From positions 15,031 to 79,030 of the forward strand of contig JAWKSZ010000030.1 of NCBI GenBank assembly GCA_041402045.1: a stretch of DNA of 64,000 nucleotides. The letters are read 5' to 3'. Position numbers and translations under genes: made by a program. Under the pieces are notes generated by a model, which saw nothing but the letters and a program-made list of their open reading frames with translations, ran no database searches and was not told where the DNA came from. Source of the DNA: JAGQRJ01 sp041402045. Lineage in GTDB: Bacteria; Planctomycetota; J058. This document shows, one piece after another, positions 34,588 through 44,171 of the stretch (position 1 is the first letter of the stretch; each line of letters opens with the position of its first letter).

Positions 34588-37342
34588 ATGAAGGAACTCA
34601 CCGCGGAGCAGCGGGACGTGATTCGCCGCAGCAAGGGCAAGCGCACGCCCAAGCAGTTGGCGAAGGAGCTCAAGGTCCCGAAGAAGCTCGTGGAGCAGGC
34701 CCTCGAGGAGCTGGCCCTCGCGCCCCAGGCCGCTTCGGGCCGCGGCGAGCCGACCTGGCTGCTCGCCGTCGCCGCGCTCCTGGTCCTGATCTGCGGCTAC
34801 ATAGGCTACGCGGGCACCCTCTCCCACACCGAGTTCCACTTCGACGACGACCACACGATCCGCACCAACCGCGCGATCCGCAGCTACTACAAGCGCGTCC
34901 ACGGGGAGAACGTGCGCACCGACCTCAGCGGCCTGGAGCAGCTCAAGCGCTCGGTGTGGGCGATCGGCGAGGCCTCGAGCGACGTGTTCGAGTTCAACGC
35001 CAACCGCTTCGTGACCTACTGGTCGTTCACCCTCACCTACGACGACTACCCCTTCGACAAGGCCACGAGCCTCGAGGAGCGCGACGCCGCCATGGCCGGT
35101 TGGCACCGCGCCAACCTGCGGATCCACCTGCTCAACGGGCTCCTGGCCCTGGGGCTGGCCTACCTGACCTTCACCGCCCCGACCTTCCGCCGCTCCGGGC
35201 GCGCGGGCTACGCGCCGATCGCCGGGGCGGCGGTGGTGGGCGTGATCTTCGTCGCGCACCCGATCCAAACCCAGGCGGTGACCTACCTCGCCCAGCGCAC
35301 CGAGTCCCTGTGCGTCATGTTCTACCTGCTCTCGCTGGTGTGCTACGCCGCGGCGCGCACGCGCAGCCTGGGCCCCAAAGCAGGCAAGGCCCCCTGGAAG
35401 AGCACCCTCGTCCTCGGCGCCGCCGTAGCCCTGGTCGGTTTCTGCGCGCTCCTGGGAGTGCTGCAGGTGGCCGGCTTCGGACTCCTGCGCTGGACCTTCA
35501 TACTCGCGGGGGTCGGGTCCGCGGCCGCCCTGGTGTGGCTCTGCAAGCGCGGAGAGGACGAGTGGGGGCACGCGCTCCTCTCCGCGGGGTCGTTCTTGGC
35601 CTTCGTCCTGGCCCTGCTCTCCAAGGAGATCGGGGCCACGATCCCCGTCGCGGTGTGCGCCTGGGACCTGTGCTTCGTGCGGGGGGCCGGCGAGCCCCGC
35701 CCCGCCAAGCTCTGGGCCTGGGGCAGCCTGCGCCGCGGGCTGCGCACGCGCTTGCGCGACCTGGCGCCCTGGGCGCTCGTGACCCTCGCCGCGGCGTTGG
35801 TGGCCGTGCCGGTCGCCGGACGCAACATTCTGCTCCAACTGGGCGGAGAGGCTCGCGTCGGCGGCGAAGGCGAGACCCTCCTCGGCCCGCTGCAGTACCT
35901 GCTCACCGAAGCGAACGTGCTCTGGACCTACGTGCGGGTCTCGCTCCTGCCCTACGGTCAGACCCTGGACTACGCCTACCCGATCGCCACCGGGAGCCTT
36001 ACCGACGGCCACACCTGGCTCGCGCTCCTGAGCGCAGCCTTGCTCGCTGGGTGCGTGGGCCTCGCGCTGTGGCGTGGCGGGCAGGCGCGGGTCCCGGCCT
36101 TCGCCCTCGCCCTGGGGCTCGTCGTGCTCGCGCCCACCTCCTCGGTGATCGTGCTCGCGGACGTGATCTACGAGCACCGCTTCTACCTGCCCTTGTTCGG
36201 GGTCGCGCTGGTGTTCACCTCGCTGGTGGCCCGTGTCGTACGCGCCACGCTGGGCGCGGACAAGGAGCCCCTGGTCCTGTGGGGACTGGCCCTGGTCCTG
36301 GGCGCGGGGCTCACCGCGCTCACCGTCTCGCGCAACCAGGTGTGGCAGACCGAGCAGAGCCTGTGGCGCGACGTCACGCAGAAGGCCCCGGAGAAGCCGC
36401 GCGGCTGGACCAACCTCGGCCTCGCGCTCCTGAACACCGAGCCGCAGCGCGTGATCTTCGTCGACGGCCAGGTGTTCGAGGGCGCGGCGGTGCGCATGCC
36501 CGACGACTCGCTCATGCTCAAGGCCATGCGCACCGAGTTCATGGCCGAGCCCGCAGTTCGTGGACCCGCAGAAGGTGCGGGAGATCGTGGAGCTCGACGG
36601 CGGCCCCGAGGCCGCCTCCGCCGCCTTCCGCAAGGCGCTGGAGCTCGACCCCGACTACACCAAGGCCCACAACAACCTGAGCTTGTCCCAGATCTCCCTG
36701 GCCAAGCTGCGCCAGGCGGAGCGCGCGCGGATCCTGGCGTTCGGCCAGGGCATGCTCGAGCAAGCCGAGCGCCTGGCCAGCGGCCCCCAAGGCCCGCAGA
36801 CGGCACAGCAAATCGAAGCCTCGCGCAAGATCGCCCAAGACATGCAGACCCTGGCCGAGCAGCTCGAGGCCCGGATCCACGAGCACCTCGTGGCTGCCGA
36901 GCAGGGGCTCAAGCGCTCGATCGAGGTCAAGGAGGCCCGGGGTGAGCCCGACGTGATCCTCATGGCCAACCTGGGCAACCTCTACGCGACCGAGCTCGAG
37001 GACCTCGACCAGGCGTTGTTCTGGATCAAACGCTCCTACGAGCCCTTCAACGGGATCGAGGTCAGCCGCTTGACCGCGGGCGATATCCTCATGACCCAGA
37101 GCCAGGACCTCTACGCCGCGGGCGAGGCCAGGGGCGTACCCCACGAAGAGCTGGTCGAGCAGTGCCGGCCCTACTGGCAGCAGGCCCGCGAGCTCTACAA
37201 GAGCTACCTCGGCGGTAAGAAGACCGACCCGCAGTTCGTGCGGATCGCCCAGGGGCGCCTGGACCGCGTGGAGAAGCTGCTCGCCGGGCGCTTCGACGAG
37301 CTCGACGGCAGCGCGCCGCCGCCGTTCCCCCCCGGACAGTGA
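34588..37342 (+). CDS. TMTC-like GT-C membrane glycosyltransferase with TPR tail, one frameshift
   Basis: About 918 residues if one extra base near 36550 is removed (repair gives FMAEPQFVDPQKVREIVELD). The N-terminal 50 residues form a Lys-rich helix-turn-helix-like segment (RTPKQLAKELKVPKKLVEQA). The first helix is followed by a periplasmic loop with FHFDDDHTIRTNRAI, the acidic pair expected in GT-C enzymes. Ten or more helices follow, including HPIQTQAVTYLAQRTESL and YEHRFYLPLFGVAL, hallmarks of TMTC/tetratricopeptide O-mannosyltransferase-like proteins. The C-terminal ~280 residues are TPR-like (AASAAFRKALELDPDYTKAH) and helical. Role inferred: lipid-linked sugar transfer to exported proteins. 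Confidence 0.8.
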
Positions 37343-37349
37343 GCGCCGC

Positions 37350-39828
37350 TTAGCAGCCCGTTGAACCAGCCCCGGCTCGGGGGCCGCTAGCTCGGCGAGC
37401 TGGAGCACGTGGGTGCGGAAGTCCTTCTCGAAGGCCTCGGCGGGCACGTCGCCGAACACGCGGCGGTAGAGCGCCTCGAAGCCCTCGCCGTCGCGGAGCC
37501 CGCGGAAGTAGGCCTTCAGCCGCGCGCGCCCGTCCTTGGTCGAGGCCAGGTAGTGCGAGAACGACCAGGCGTGGGCGTAGTTCAAGGACGGGTGCGACCC
37601 CATGAAGTCCCGGTGGTCGGCGACCAGCAGCCGCTTCAGCGGCCAGGGCTCGTAGTAGCCCTCGCCGGTGAGCGAGTCGCGAATGTCCGCCAGCCGCGAC
37701 GGGCCGACCATGGGGCACCAGCCCGTAGACCAGCCGCGAGCGGCTCATGGAGCAGGTGCTGAAATACTCCGCGAGCCCCTCGTCGAACCAGGGCGGCGCG
37801 TCGTGCACGTAGAGGTGCAGCCACTGGTGGAAGGCCTCGTGCATGAGGGTCTCGAGGGTCGGCTGCGAGAGCTCGCCGAGCTTGGGCGAGCTCTGCTCGT
37901 AGAACACGAGCACACGGTAGTGGGGCAGGTAGTAGCCCAGCGGTGCTCCGTGTCGCCGACCTCGAGCCGGCGTGAGAACGCAGCGAAGTCGGCGCTGTCC
38001 GCGAACAGGTAGACCGTGGGCACGACCTCGCACGCGCGCTCGATCCCGAACAGCTTGTCGTAGGCGGCGAAGGCCTTGTCCATGACCTCCGCCGCGGCGT
38101 TCAGGGTCACGTGCTTCTTCTGCACCCGGCGCAGGATCGACTCCTGGCTCTTGGGGGAGGCGTCGCGCAGCTCGGCCTCGAGGGCGTCCAGCGCCTGGGG
38201 CGTGAACCCAATGTCGCTCATGACCCGGTAGTGGCCCTTGGGGCTGAGCCGCTCCAGCGCCCGCGCCGCGTGGGGGTAGGAGCGGGCGAAGGGCCCGAGG
38301 ACCAGCTCCTGCAGCACCGGGTCCACGTCCTTGGGGTCCGCGAGCAGGTTCGCGCGCACCTCGTCGAACTTGCCCACGAACAGCCCCGCCCGCAGGAACG
38401 TGTCGCGGGTCCAGCTGTCGAGGCCCACGAAGGGCTCGAGCAGCTCGTAGGCCTCGAGGAAGCGCCGGGCTCGGAAGGCGACCAGCCCCGCGCCGCGCCC
38501 TCGAGCGGGTCCTTGGCGCCGCTGAGCTTGGCGCTCAGGCGCTCGAGCTCGGCGTCGTCGTCCTTGACGAAGGCGATCAGCGCGCGGTCGTAGTCGGGGG
38601 AGACCTCGTCCGGGAGCACGGGGTCCGTGCGCGAGCCGGGCTCGGCCACGTCCGGGTCGGACGCGACGGGGTCCTTCCCGGCTGCGGGGCCGCTCGGCCG
38701 CGGCGTGGGAGTGTCGCCCACGACCACCGGGTCGCTGGGCTCGAGGGTCGGGTCCTCGGGGTCGAGGACCAGCGGACCGGTGCCCTGGAGCACCGGGTCC
38801 TGGAGCGGGACCGACGGGACCTGGGGGCGCTCGCCGTCGACGCGCGCCGGCGGCGGGTCGGCCGGCCCCTCGACATCGTCCTCGGGCTCGTCCTCGGGCT
38901 CCTCCTCGGGCACGACCGGCGGCTGGGGAGGCGGCGGAAGGTCCAGCTCACGCTCGTCCTCGTCGTCGGCGTCGCCGGAGGTCGGCGGGGGATCGTCCTC
39001 GCGCTGGCCCGCCCGCAGGCGCTCGAGCTCGTCCTGCAGGTCCCGCTCGAGCTCCTCGAGTTCCCCCAGCGCGGCCTTGGCCGCCGGGATCGACGTCCAC
39101 TCGCGGCGCAGGGCCTGCACCTCCTGCAGCACGCGCTCCCCCTCGCCGTCGCGCAGCCGGGCGCCCACCGACGCGTGCAGCTCGCGCGCGCGGCCCAGGA
39201 AGTCCTCGGCGGTCTTCGGCGCGTCCGCGTCGGGCTGCACCTCGGCGGTGCCGCCGCCGTCGCTCGGCGGCGTGCGGCTGAGGAGCACCGCGCCGGCCAC
39301 GCAGCCCACGACCACCGCCCCCAGGAGCAGCGGGATCACCGGGCTCTTCTTGGGCGCGGGCTGCCGCCCCGACGCGCCGCGCTGCGCCAGGCGGCCCGTC
39401 GCGCCGGCGCGACCGCTCGGGGTGCCGGCGCGCCCGCTCGGGGCACCCGTCCGCCCGCCGGGGGCGCCGGTGCGCCCGCTCGGGGCCTTCACGCCCGTCC
39501 GCCCGCTGGGCGCCTTGACCGTGCGTCCGCTGGGAGCCTTGGCGCGACCGCTCGGCGCCTTCGCCGTGCGCCCGCTCGGCGCCTTGGCTCCCCCCGCCGC
39601 AGGCGGGGACGGGGACGGCGCCTCGCCGGGCTCGCCGCCGGCTACCGCGAGGAACTCGGCCGCCTCCGTGTCGCTGAGGAACCCCGACTGCAACGCGAGC
39701 TCGTGCAGCGAGAGGGTCGTGCCCTCCTCGAACAGCACCTGCTGCTGTTGCTGGAGCACGACCAGCTCTTCCGGGGTGGGCTTGGCGAAGCCTGCGGCCA
39801 GGCGCAAGAAGATTGCGTCGGGGATCAT
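37350..39828 (-). CDS. membrane-anchored DUF1570-type metallopeptidase with PSGR repeats, several frameshifts
   Basis: Starts at 39828 (GGAGGCGCC upstream). An N-terminal ~65-residue helical domain is followed by about ten KAPSGRT/GAPSGR-type repeats (39390-39600), a transmembrane helix (VIPLLLGAVVVGCVAGAVLL), a coiled-coil segment and a long Pro/Asp/Glu region. Frame changes near 38480, 37950 and 37700 separate pieces that belong together: SPDYDRALIAFVKDDDAELE, DSWTRDTFLRAGLFVGKFDE, then LMHEAFHQWLHLYVHDAPPW (gluzincin HEAFH plus WFDEGLAEYF) and FMGSHPSLNYAHAWSFSHYL. This is the DUF1570 peptidase signature. The exact stop near 37350-37390 is uncertain. Convergent with the TMTC-like gene. Confidence 0.7.
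39390..39600. repeat. coding repeat of K/G-APSGR(T/A) units
   Basis: About ten short units of 18-24 bases encode A-P-S-G-R with T, A or V variations in the DUF1570 protein just before its transmembrane helix. A basic, flexible cytosolic linker is implied. Confidence 0.85.
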
Positions 39829-39957
39829 GGCGCCTCCGCCGAGCCGGGACCCAGCGCTACATGGGAGCCCCTACCCTACACGCAGACTGCAAGGCCTGTC
39901 TTTGACATGCCTCGAAAACTTCCCTGCCCTTCGTCCAAGGTTAGACGCGCAACGCCC

Positions 39958-40545
39958 TTACATGAACAGGTAGAGCAACGCCACGCCGGTCAAGCCGCCG
40001 GCGGCGACCAGCGCCGCGAGCCCTGCCCGCCGACGCTTGGGCAAGGTCAGCCACAGCACGAAGCCGCTCAGCGAGATCGTGAGCAGGAGGATCGCGGTGG
40101 CGTCGATCAGGCGCCGACCGAGGGTGCCCGAGCGTTTGCCCGTGTGCAGGTCGGTCAGGGCGGCCCAGGTGCCCTCGCGCTCCTGGGAGAGCTCGAGCGC
40201 CCCGCCCGGGCGCGCGACGACCACGTCGCTGACCTCCCCGGGACGCTCGAAGCGCAGCCGCAGCTCCTCCGGGTCGACCTCGTAGGCCGAGAGCCCGCCG
40301 CTGAGCCCGAACTCGGCGCGCACCGCCTCCACCACCGCCAGCGGCTCGAGCTCCTTGGCCACCTCGGCCGGGAGCTGCCCCGTAGCGAGCCGGCGCACGG
40401 TCTCCTGGGCGAACCACGCCTCGTGGTTGAGCACGAAGCCGGTCACGCCGAAGAAGGTCGTGAGCACGAGGCCCAGGAGCGAGGCGTAGATATGGAGCGT
40501 GCGCGTCCAGACCTTCCAGCGTCCGGGGCGCCGGGGCGCGTTCAT
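39958..40545 (-). CDS. PepSY-associated transmembrane protein
   Basis: 195 residues with an N-terminal helix preceded by WKVWTRTLHIYASLLGLVLT and VTGFVLNHEAWF. A periplasmic PepSY-like domain (about 60-130, including DLHTGKRSGTLGRRLID) and two C-terminal helices (IDATAILLLTISLSGFVLWL) follow. The histidines in HIYASL, NHEAW and DLHTG are typical of PepSY-TM redox/haem-type proteins. Its ATG overlaps the stop of the ApbE gene, so the two are coupled. Likely an electron-transfer partner in an extracytoplasmic flavin system. Confidence 0.85.
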   Translation of the reverse strand: MNAPRRPGRWKVWTRTLHIYASLLGLVLTTFFGVTGFVLNHEAWFAQETVRRLATGQLPAEVAKELEPLAVVEAVRAEFGLSGGLSAYEVDPEELRLRFERPGEVSDVVVARPGGALELSQEREGTWAALTDLHTGKRSGTLGRRLIDATAILLLTISLSGFVLWLTLPKRRRAGLAALVAAGGLTGVALLYLFM

Positions 40546-42368
40546 GGCTTCGGTCCGTAGCGGGCGCGCACCTCGCTGAGCTCGGGCTGGTCGGCGGCCT
40601 CCGCGCTGGCAGGCTCGGCGGCGCAGCGCAGCTCGACGGTGGCGACCGTCGGCGACTCACGGCCGTTGGGGGGCCCGTGCTCGCGGTTGACGTCGATCCG
40701 CAAGCGATAGGTGCCCTGGGGGACCTTACGCCCGGCGTCGTCCAGCCCGTCCCAGGCCAGGGTGTAGTGCCCGGGCGCGCGGCTGGCGCGGGTCCAGCGC
40801 CGGACCGAGCTGACCTCGCTGGACTCGCCCGCGGCCAGCCAGGCCTCCTCCCAGAAGGTGGGGAGGTCCTTGATGTACTTCAGCTCGTTGCGGTCGAACC
40901 ACAGCGCGAGGATCCGCACCCGTTGCCCGCTGAGGTCCTCGACCCAGGCCGCGAGGCCGTGGCGCTTGAAGCGCTGGTCGGGGGTCGAGTCGTTCAGGGA
41001 CAGCCCGAGCTCGACGCGGTAGCCCTCGGGCCAGGGCGCGATCCCGCCCTCGGGCGCGAGGTAGCGGGCCCAGCCCGGAGAGGTGTGCACGGTGCCTTGC
41101 GCGTCGACGATCGCGCACTCGGCCTTGGTCAGCGCGGCCAGCTTCAACCCGGCTGCGGGCTCGAGCACGCACAGCGCGGTGGCCAGGGCGTCGGCGGTCA
41201 GCGCGTCCTTGGCCAGGGCGGTGGCGCCGAGGACGCCCTGGGCGGGCTGGCCGCTGCGCGGGTCGAGGATATGCCCCCGCGCCTGGCCGCCGACGGTGCG
41301 CAGGCGGGCGTAGCCGCCGCTGCTGGCGACGGCGCCGTCGCCCAGGGCGAGCTCCGCCAGCGCCGGGCTGTTGTCGGCGGAGTCCCGCGGGTCGGCGACG
41401 CCGATCACCCAGGGCGCGCGCAGGCCCTGACGGCAGTTGCCGAAGGTGCGCAGGTCGCCGCCGAGCTCGACCAGCCCGCCCTCGAGGGTGGGAGCCGCCT
41501 CGCGCAGCACCTCGACCCCCCGGTTCACCGCGTAGCCCTTGGCCAGCCCGTCGAGGTCGAAGCGCCCGGCGCGGGTGCAGGTCACCACCTCCTGCCCGTC
41601 CAGCTTCTCGAGCTCGAAGCCCACGCCGCGCCCGGGCCTCAGCGCCGCGAGCTGCTCCGCGCTCAGGGGCTCGCCCCTCCGCGCGGCCTCGCGCCAGGCG
41701 TCGTGCAGCTCACCCAGGTAGCCGTCGAAGGCGCCGCTGGAGGAGAGCCGCCACAGCCGCGCCAGGCGCAGCACGTGGGCCAGGTCCTCGGACACCGGGA
41801 TCTGGCGGCGCTCGCTCCAGGGGAGCGCGTTGAGCTTGGAGAGCTCGCTCTCGGGGTCCCAGGTGCTGAAGATCGCGCGCAGGCGCTCGACCTCGGCCAG
41901 GACCACCCCCTCGAGGCGCTCGGCCTCGGCGGCGTCGGGGCCCACGAGGGTCAGCGAGAACGACGTCCCGAGCACGTTGTCCCGGAGGAACGTCGTGACC
42001 CCCTCGGCCTCGTGCAGCACCTGGGGCGCGCTGGGGGTGGGGTCTGCGTCGGCCGCGGACTCGCGGCCGGCGACGGTGGGCGCCGCCTCCTCGGTCACCG
42101 CGAGCTCGCCCTCGACCGGCGCTCCGTCCACCGACGGCTCCTCCGCCGCGGCCTCCTCGGTCACCGCGAGCTCGCCCTCGACCGGCGCGCCGTCCACCGA
42201 CGGCTCCTCGGTGACGGCAGGCTGCGTCGCCCCGGCGTCGATCAGCGCCTCGAGGGCGCGCTCGTCCCGCGACCCGGCGCCGAGGTAGGCGCCGACCCCG
42301 CCGAGGATCAGCACCCCCGCGGTCAGCGGAACCGCCCAGCTCGTCCCAGCCTTCTTGGACTCGGCCAC
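40542..42368 (-). CDS. apbE: FAD:protein FMN transferase (ApbE) fused to DUF2271
   Basis: 608 residues from a GTG at 42368 (GAGGTGG upstream). A single N-terminal transmembrane anchor (about 12-30) is followed by an acidic linker with a 22-residue tandem repeat. The ApbE domain (about 125-430) has GTSFSLTLVGPDA, FSTWDPESELSKLN, GRFDLDGLAKGYAV, GGLVELGGDLRTFG and RGHILDPRSGQPAQG; the Asp/Thr metal site is in LAKDALTADALATAL. The C-terminal ~150 residues are a DUF2271-like domain (RVRILALWFDRNELKYIKDL, GHYTLAWDGLDDAGRKVPQG). It attaches FMN to Thr residues of exported proteins. The fusion with DUF2271 and coupling to PepSY suggests a self-contained flavin electron-transfer module. Confidence 0.9.
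   Translation of the reverse strand: MAESKKAGTSWAVPLTAGVLILGGVGAYLGAGSRDERALEALIDAGATQPAVTEEPSVDGAPVEGELAVTEEAAAEEPSVDGAPVEGELAVTEEAAPTVAGRESAADADPTPSAPQVLHEAEGVTTFLRDNVLGTSFSLTLVGPDAAEAERLEGVVLAEVERLRAIFSTWDPESELSKLNALPWSERRQIPVSEDLAHVLRLARLWRLSSSGAFDGYLGELHDAWREAARRGEPLSAEQLAALRPGRGVGFELEKLDGQEVVTCTRAGRFDLDGLAKGYAVNRGVEVLREAAPTLEGGLVELGGDLRTFGNCRQGLRAPWVIGVADPRDSADNSPALAELALGDGAVASSGGYARLRTVGGQARGHILDPRSGQPAQGVLGATALAKDALTADALATALCVLEPAAGLKLAALTKAECAIVDAQGTVHTSPGWARYLAPEGGIAPWPEGYRVELGLSLNDSTPDQRFKRHGLAAWVEDLSGQRVRILALWFDRNELKYIKDLPTFWEEAWLAAGESSEVSSVRRWTRASRAPGHYTLAWDGLDDAGRKVPQGTYRLRIDVNREHGPPNGRESPTVATVELRCAAEPASAEAADQPELSEVRARYGPKP
42085..42211. repeat. 66-bp tandem duplication in the ApbE linker
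   Basis: Copies at 42085-42150 and from 42151 on are nearly identical and encode repeated EEPSVDGAPVEGELAVTE. In frame, probably recent. Confidence 0.85.
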
Positions 42369-42510
42369 AGGCCACCTCGCACGGGCCGAAGCTCCGGTTC
42401 TGGCCGGGCTCAGTCAAGCGCGAAAGGGTTCATGAACGAGATTTAAGCGAGCCCTGGGGCGAGGTGGGACACACCTCCCGTCGCTGGGGACGCCGGCAGG
42501 GATCCGAGTC

Positions 42511-43113
42511 CTAGAAGTCGCGGCGGAGCGCGTAGTAGTAGAGCCCGGCGACCTCCCGCGCGAGGGAGTAGGGCTCCTTCCAGGTCAGGTTGAGCTCGGC
42601 GTGCGCGCCCTGGACGTCCGCGACCCCCGCCCGCCGCAGCGCGAGCTTGGCGCGGGTCAGGTGGAAGTACTGCGAGATCACCAAGGCCCGGGTCCAGCCG
42701 CGCTCGCCCATGATCCGCGCCGCGTTGAGCGCGGTGTCGTGGGTCGTGTTCCCGTGGGGGTCGCGCAGGACGCGCTCGGCGGGGACGCCGCGCTCGATCA
42801 ACCAGCGCGCCATGACGTCGGCCTCCTGGTGCCCCTCCCGCCCCAGGCCGCCGCTCACGAGCAGCGCCTGCACGCGGCCCTCGCGGAACAGCGCCAGCGC
42901 GCGCTCCAGCCGCTCGCGCAGGTGCTGACTGGGGATCCCGCTGGGGTGCACCTTGTTCCCGAGCACGACGGCGACGTCCGCCGCGCCCGAGTCGTCGACG
43001 AGGCCGTCCCCCACGAGCCAGCCCAGGGGCAGGAGCGCCGGCGCGGCGCCGAGCAAGAGCAGGCGCCGCCAGCGGCGGCGCCGCGGCGGAGGGGGCGGGG
43101 TCGGCGTGTCCAT
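42511..43113 (-). CDS. DUF218 (SanA/YdcF-like) envelope protein
   Basis: 200 residues with a Pro/Arg-rich N-terminus, one transmembrane helix (LLLLGAAPALLPLGWLVG) and a periplasmic DUF218 domain. Motifs are DVAVVLGNKVHPSGIPSQ, LVSGGLGREGHQEADVMARW, RVLRDPHGNTTHDTALNA and LVISQYFHLTRAKLALRRAG. Family members influence outer-membrane barrier function and cell-wall precursor handling; chemistry is not established. It is 52 bases downstream of the divergent-facing glutaminase gene's stop side and shares its direction. Confidence 0.9.
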   Translation of the reverse strand: MDTPTPPPPPRRRRWRRLLLLGAAPALLPLGWLVGDGLVDDSGAADVAVVLGNKVHPSGIPSQHLRERLERALALFREGRVQALLVSGGLGREGHQEADVMARWLIERGVPAERVLRDPHGNTTHDTALNAARIMGERGWTRALVISQYFHLTRAKLALRRAGVADVQGAHAELNLTWKEPYSLAREVAGLYYYALRRDF

Positions 43114-43165
43114 GACCCCTTATCGGCACCCCGCGCCTCTAGGCTGCAGGCGCAAGGTTCACGCC

Positions 43166-44095
43166 TCAGAACACCGAGAGCCCGGTGGCGCGGGCGAGGA
43201 GCTCGAGCGCCTTGGCGCCCGCGATCGAGTTCCCGCCCTTGTCCAGCCCCGGCGACCAGGCGCAGGCCGCGAACGCGCCGGGCATGACCGCGAGCAGCCC
43301 GCCGCCCACGCCGCTCTTCGCGGGCAGCCCCACGCGGAACGCGAAGTCACCGGCGGCGTCGTAGGTCCCGCAGGTCAGCATGAGCGAGTTCACGTACTTG
43401 GTGTCGTGGGGGCTCAGGACCTCGGCGTCGGTGTAGGGCGAGCGCCCGCGGTTGGCGAGGAACAGCGCGGCCCGCGCCAGGTCCACGCAGCTCATGGTGA
43501 TCGAGCAGTGGTGGAAGTAGGCGTCGAGCACCTCCTCCACGTCGTGGTGCAGGTTGCCGAAGCTCTTCATGAAGTGCCCCAGCGCGCGGTTGCGGTGGCC
43601 GGTCTCGCTCTCGGAGCGCGCCACCGCCTCGTCGAAGCGCGCGGCGTCGTCGCCGGCCGCGCGGTGGATCAGGTCGAGCACGGCCCGGGCGGCGTCGGGG
43701 AGGTGGCTGCGGATCACGTCGGTGATCACCAGCGCCCCGGCGTTAATGAACGGGTTGCGCGGGATCCCGGCCTCGTATTCGAGCTGCACCAGCGAGTTGA
43801 AGGGGTCCCCCGAGGGCTCGCGCCCGACCCGGGTCCAGAGCGCGTCGCCCTGGAGCTGGATCGCGAGGCTCAGGGAGAACAGCTTGGACACGCTCTGGAT
43901 CGAGAACCGCGCGTCGGCTTCGCCCGCCTGGTAGACCTGCCCGTCGAGGGTCGCGACCGCGATCCCCCAGCGATTGGGGTCGGCCTTGGCCAGCTCGGGA
44001 ATGTAGGCGGCGACCTCCCCGCGACCCACGAAGGGCTCGACCTCGACGGCCAGCTCACGCAGGATCCGGGGGTAGTCGGGCAGTGCGTCGCTCAT
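43166..44095 (-). CDS. glsA: glutaminase
   Basis: 309 residues, the normal length. It converts glutamine to glutamate and ammonia with a beta-lactamase-like Ser/Lys mechanism: FSIQSVSKLFSLSL holds the S-x-x-K pair (near residue 60), FINAGALVITD and YFHHCSITMSC are family-specific, and AKSGVGGGLLAVMPG closes the active site. The ATG at 44095 fits the family; an in-frame ATG three codons upstream is less likely. TAGCAT stands seven bases before the start and no Shine-Dalgarno is seen, so a leaderless message is probable. Divergent from the desaturase gene. Confidence 0.94.
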   Translation of the reverse strand: MSDALPDYPRILRELAVEVEPFVGRGEVAAYIPELAKADPNRWGIAVATLDGQVYQAGEADARFSIQSVSKLFSLSLAIQLQGDALWTRVGREPSGDPFNSLVQLEYEAGIPRNPFINAGALVITDVIRSHLPDAARAVLDLIHRAAGDDAARFDEAVARSESETGHRNRALGHFMKSFGNLHHDVEEVLDAYFHHCSITMSCVDLARAALFLANRGRSPYTDAEVLSPHDTKYVNSLMLTCGTYDAAGDFAFRVGLPAKSGVGGGLLAVMPGAFAACAWSPGLDKGGNSIAGAKALELLARATGLSVF

Positions 44096-44102
44096 GGCGC
44101 GC

Positions 44103-44108
44103 ATGCTA
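44103..44108 (-). promoter_or_regulatory. -10-like TAGCAT, leaderless promoter candidate for glsA
   Basis: Reverse-strand GATAGCAT ends seven bases before the glsA ATG, with only GC-rich sequence between. Confidence 0.4.
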
Positions 44109-44171
44109 TCCGGGAACCGAAGCGCCCCGATGGTTCTTGCCAAGGCCTTCCCGGTGGGCCATGCTCCTTCC

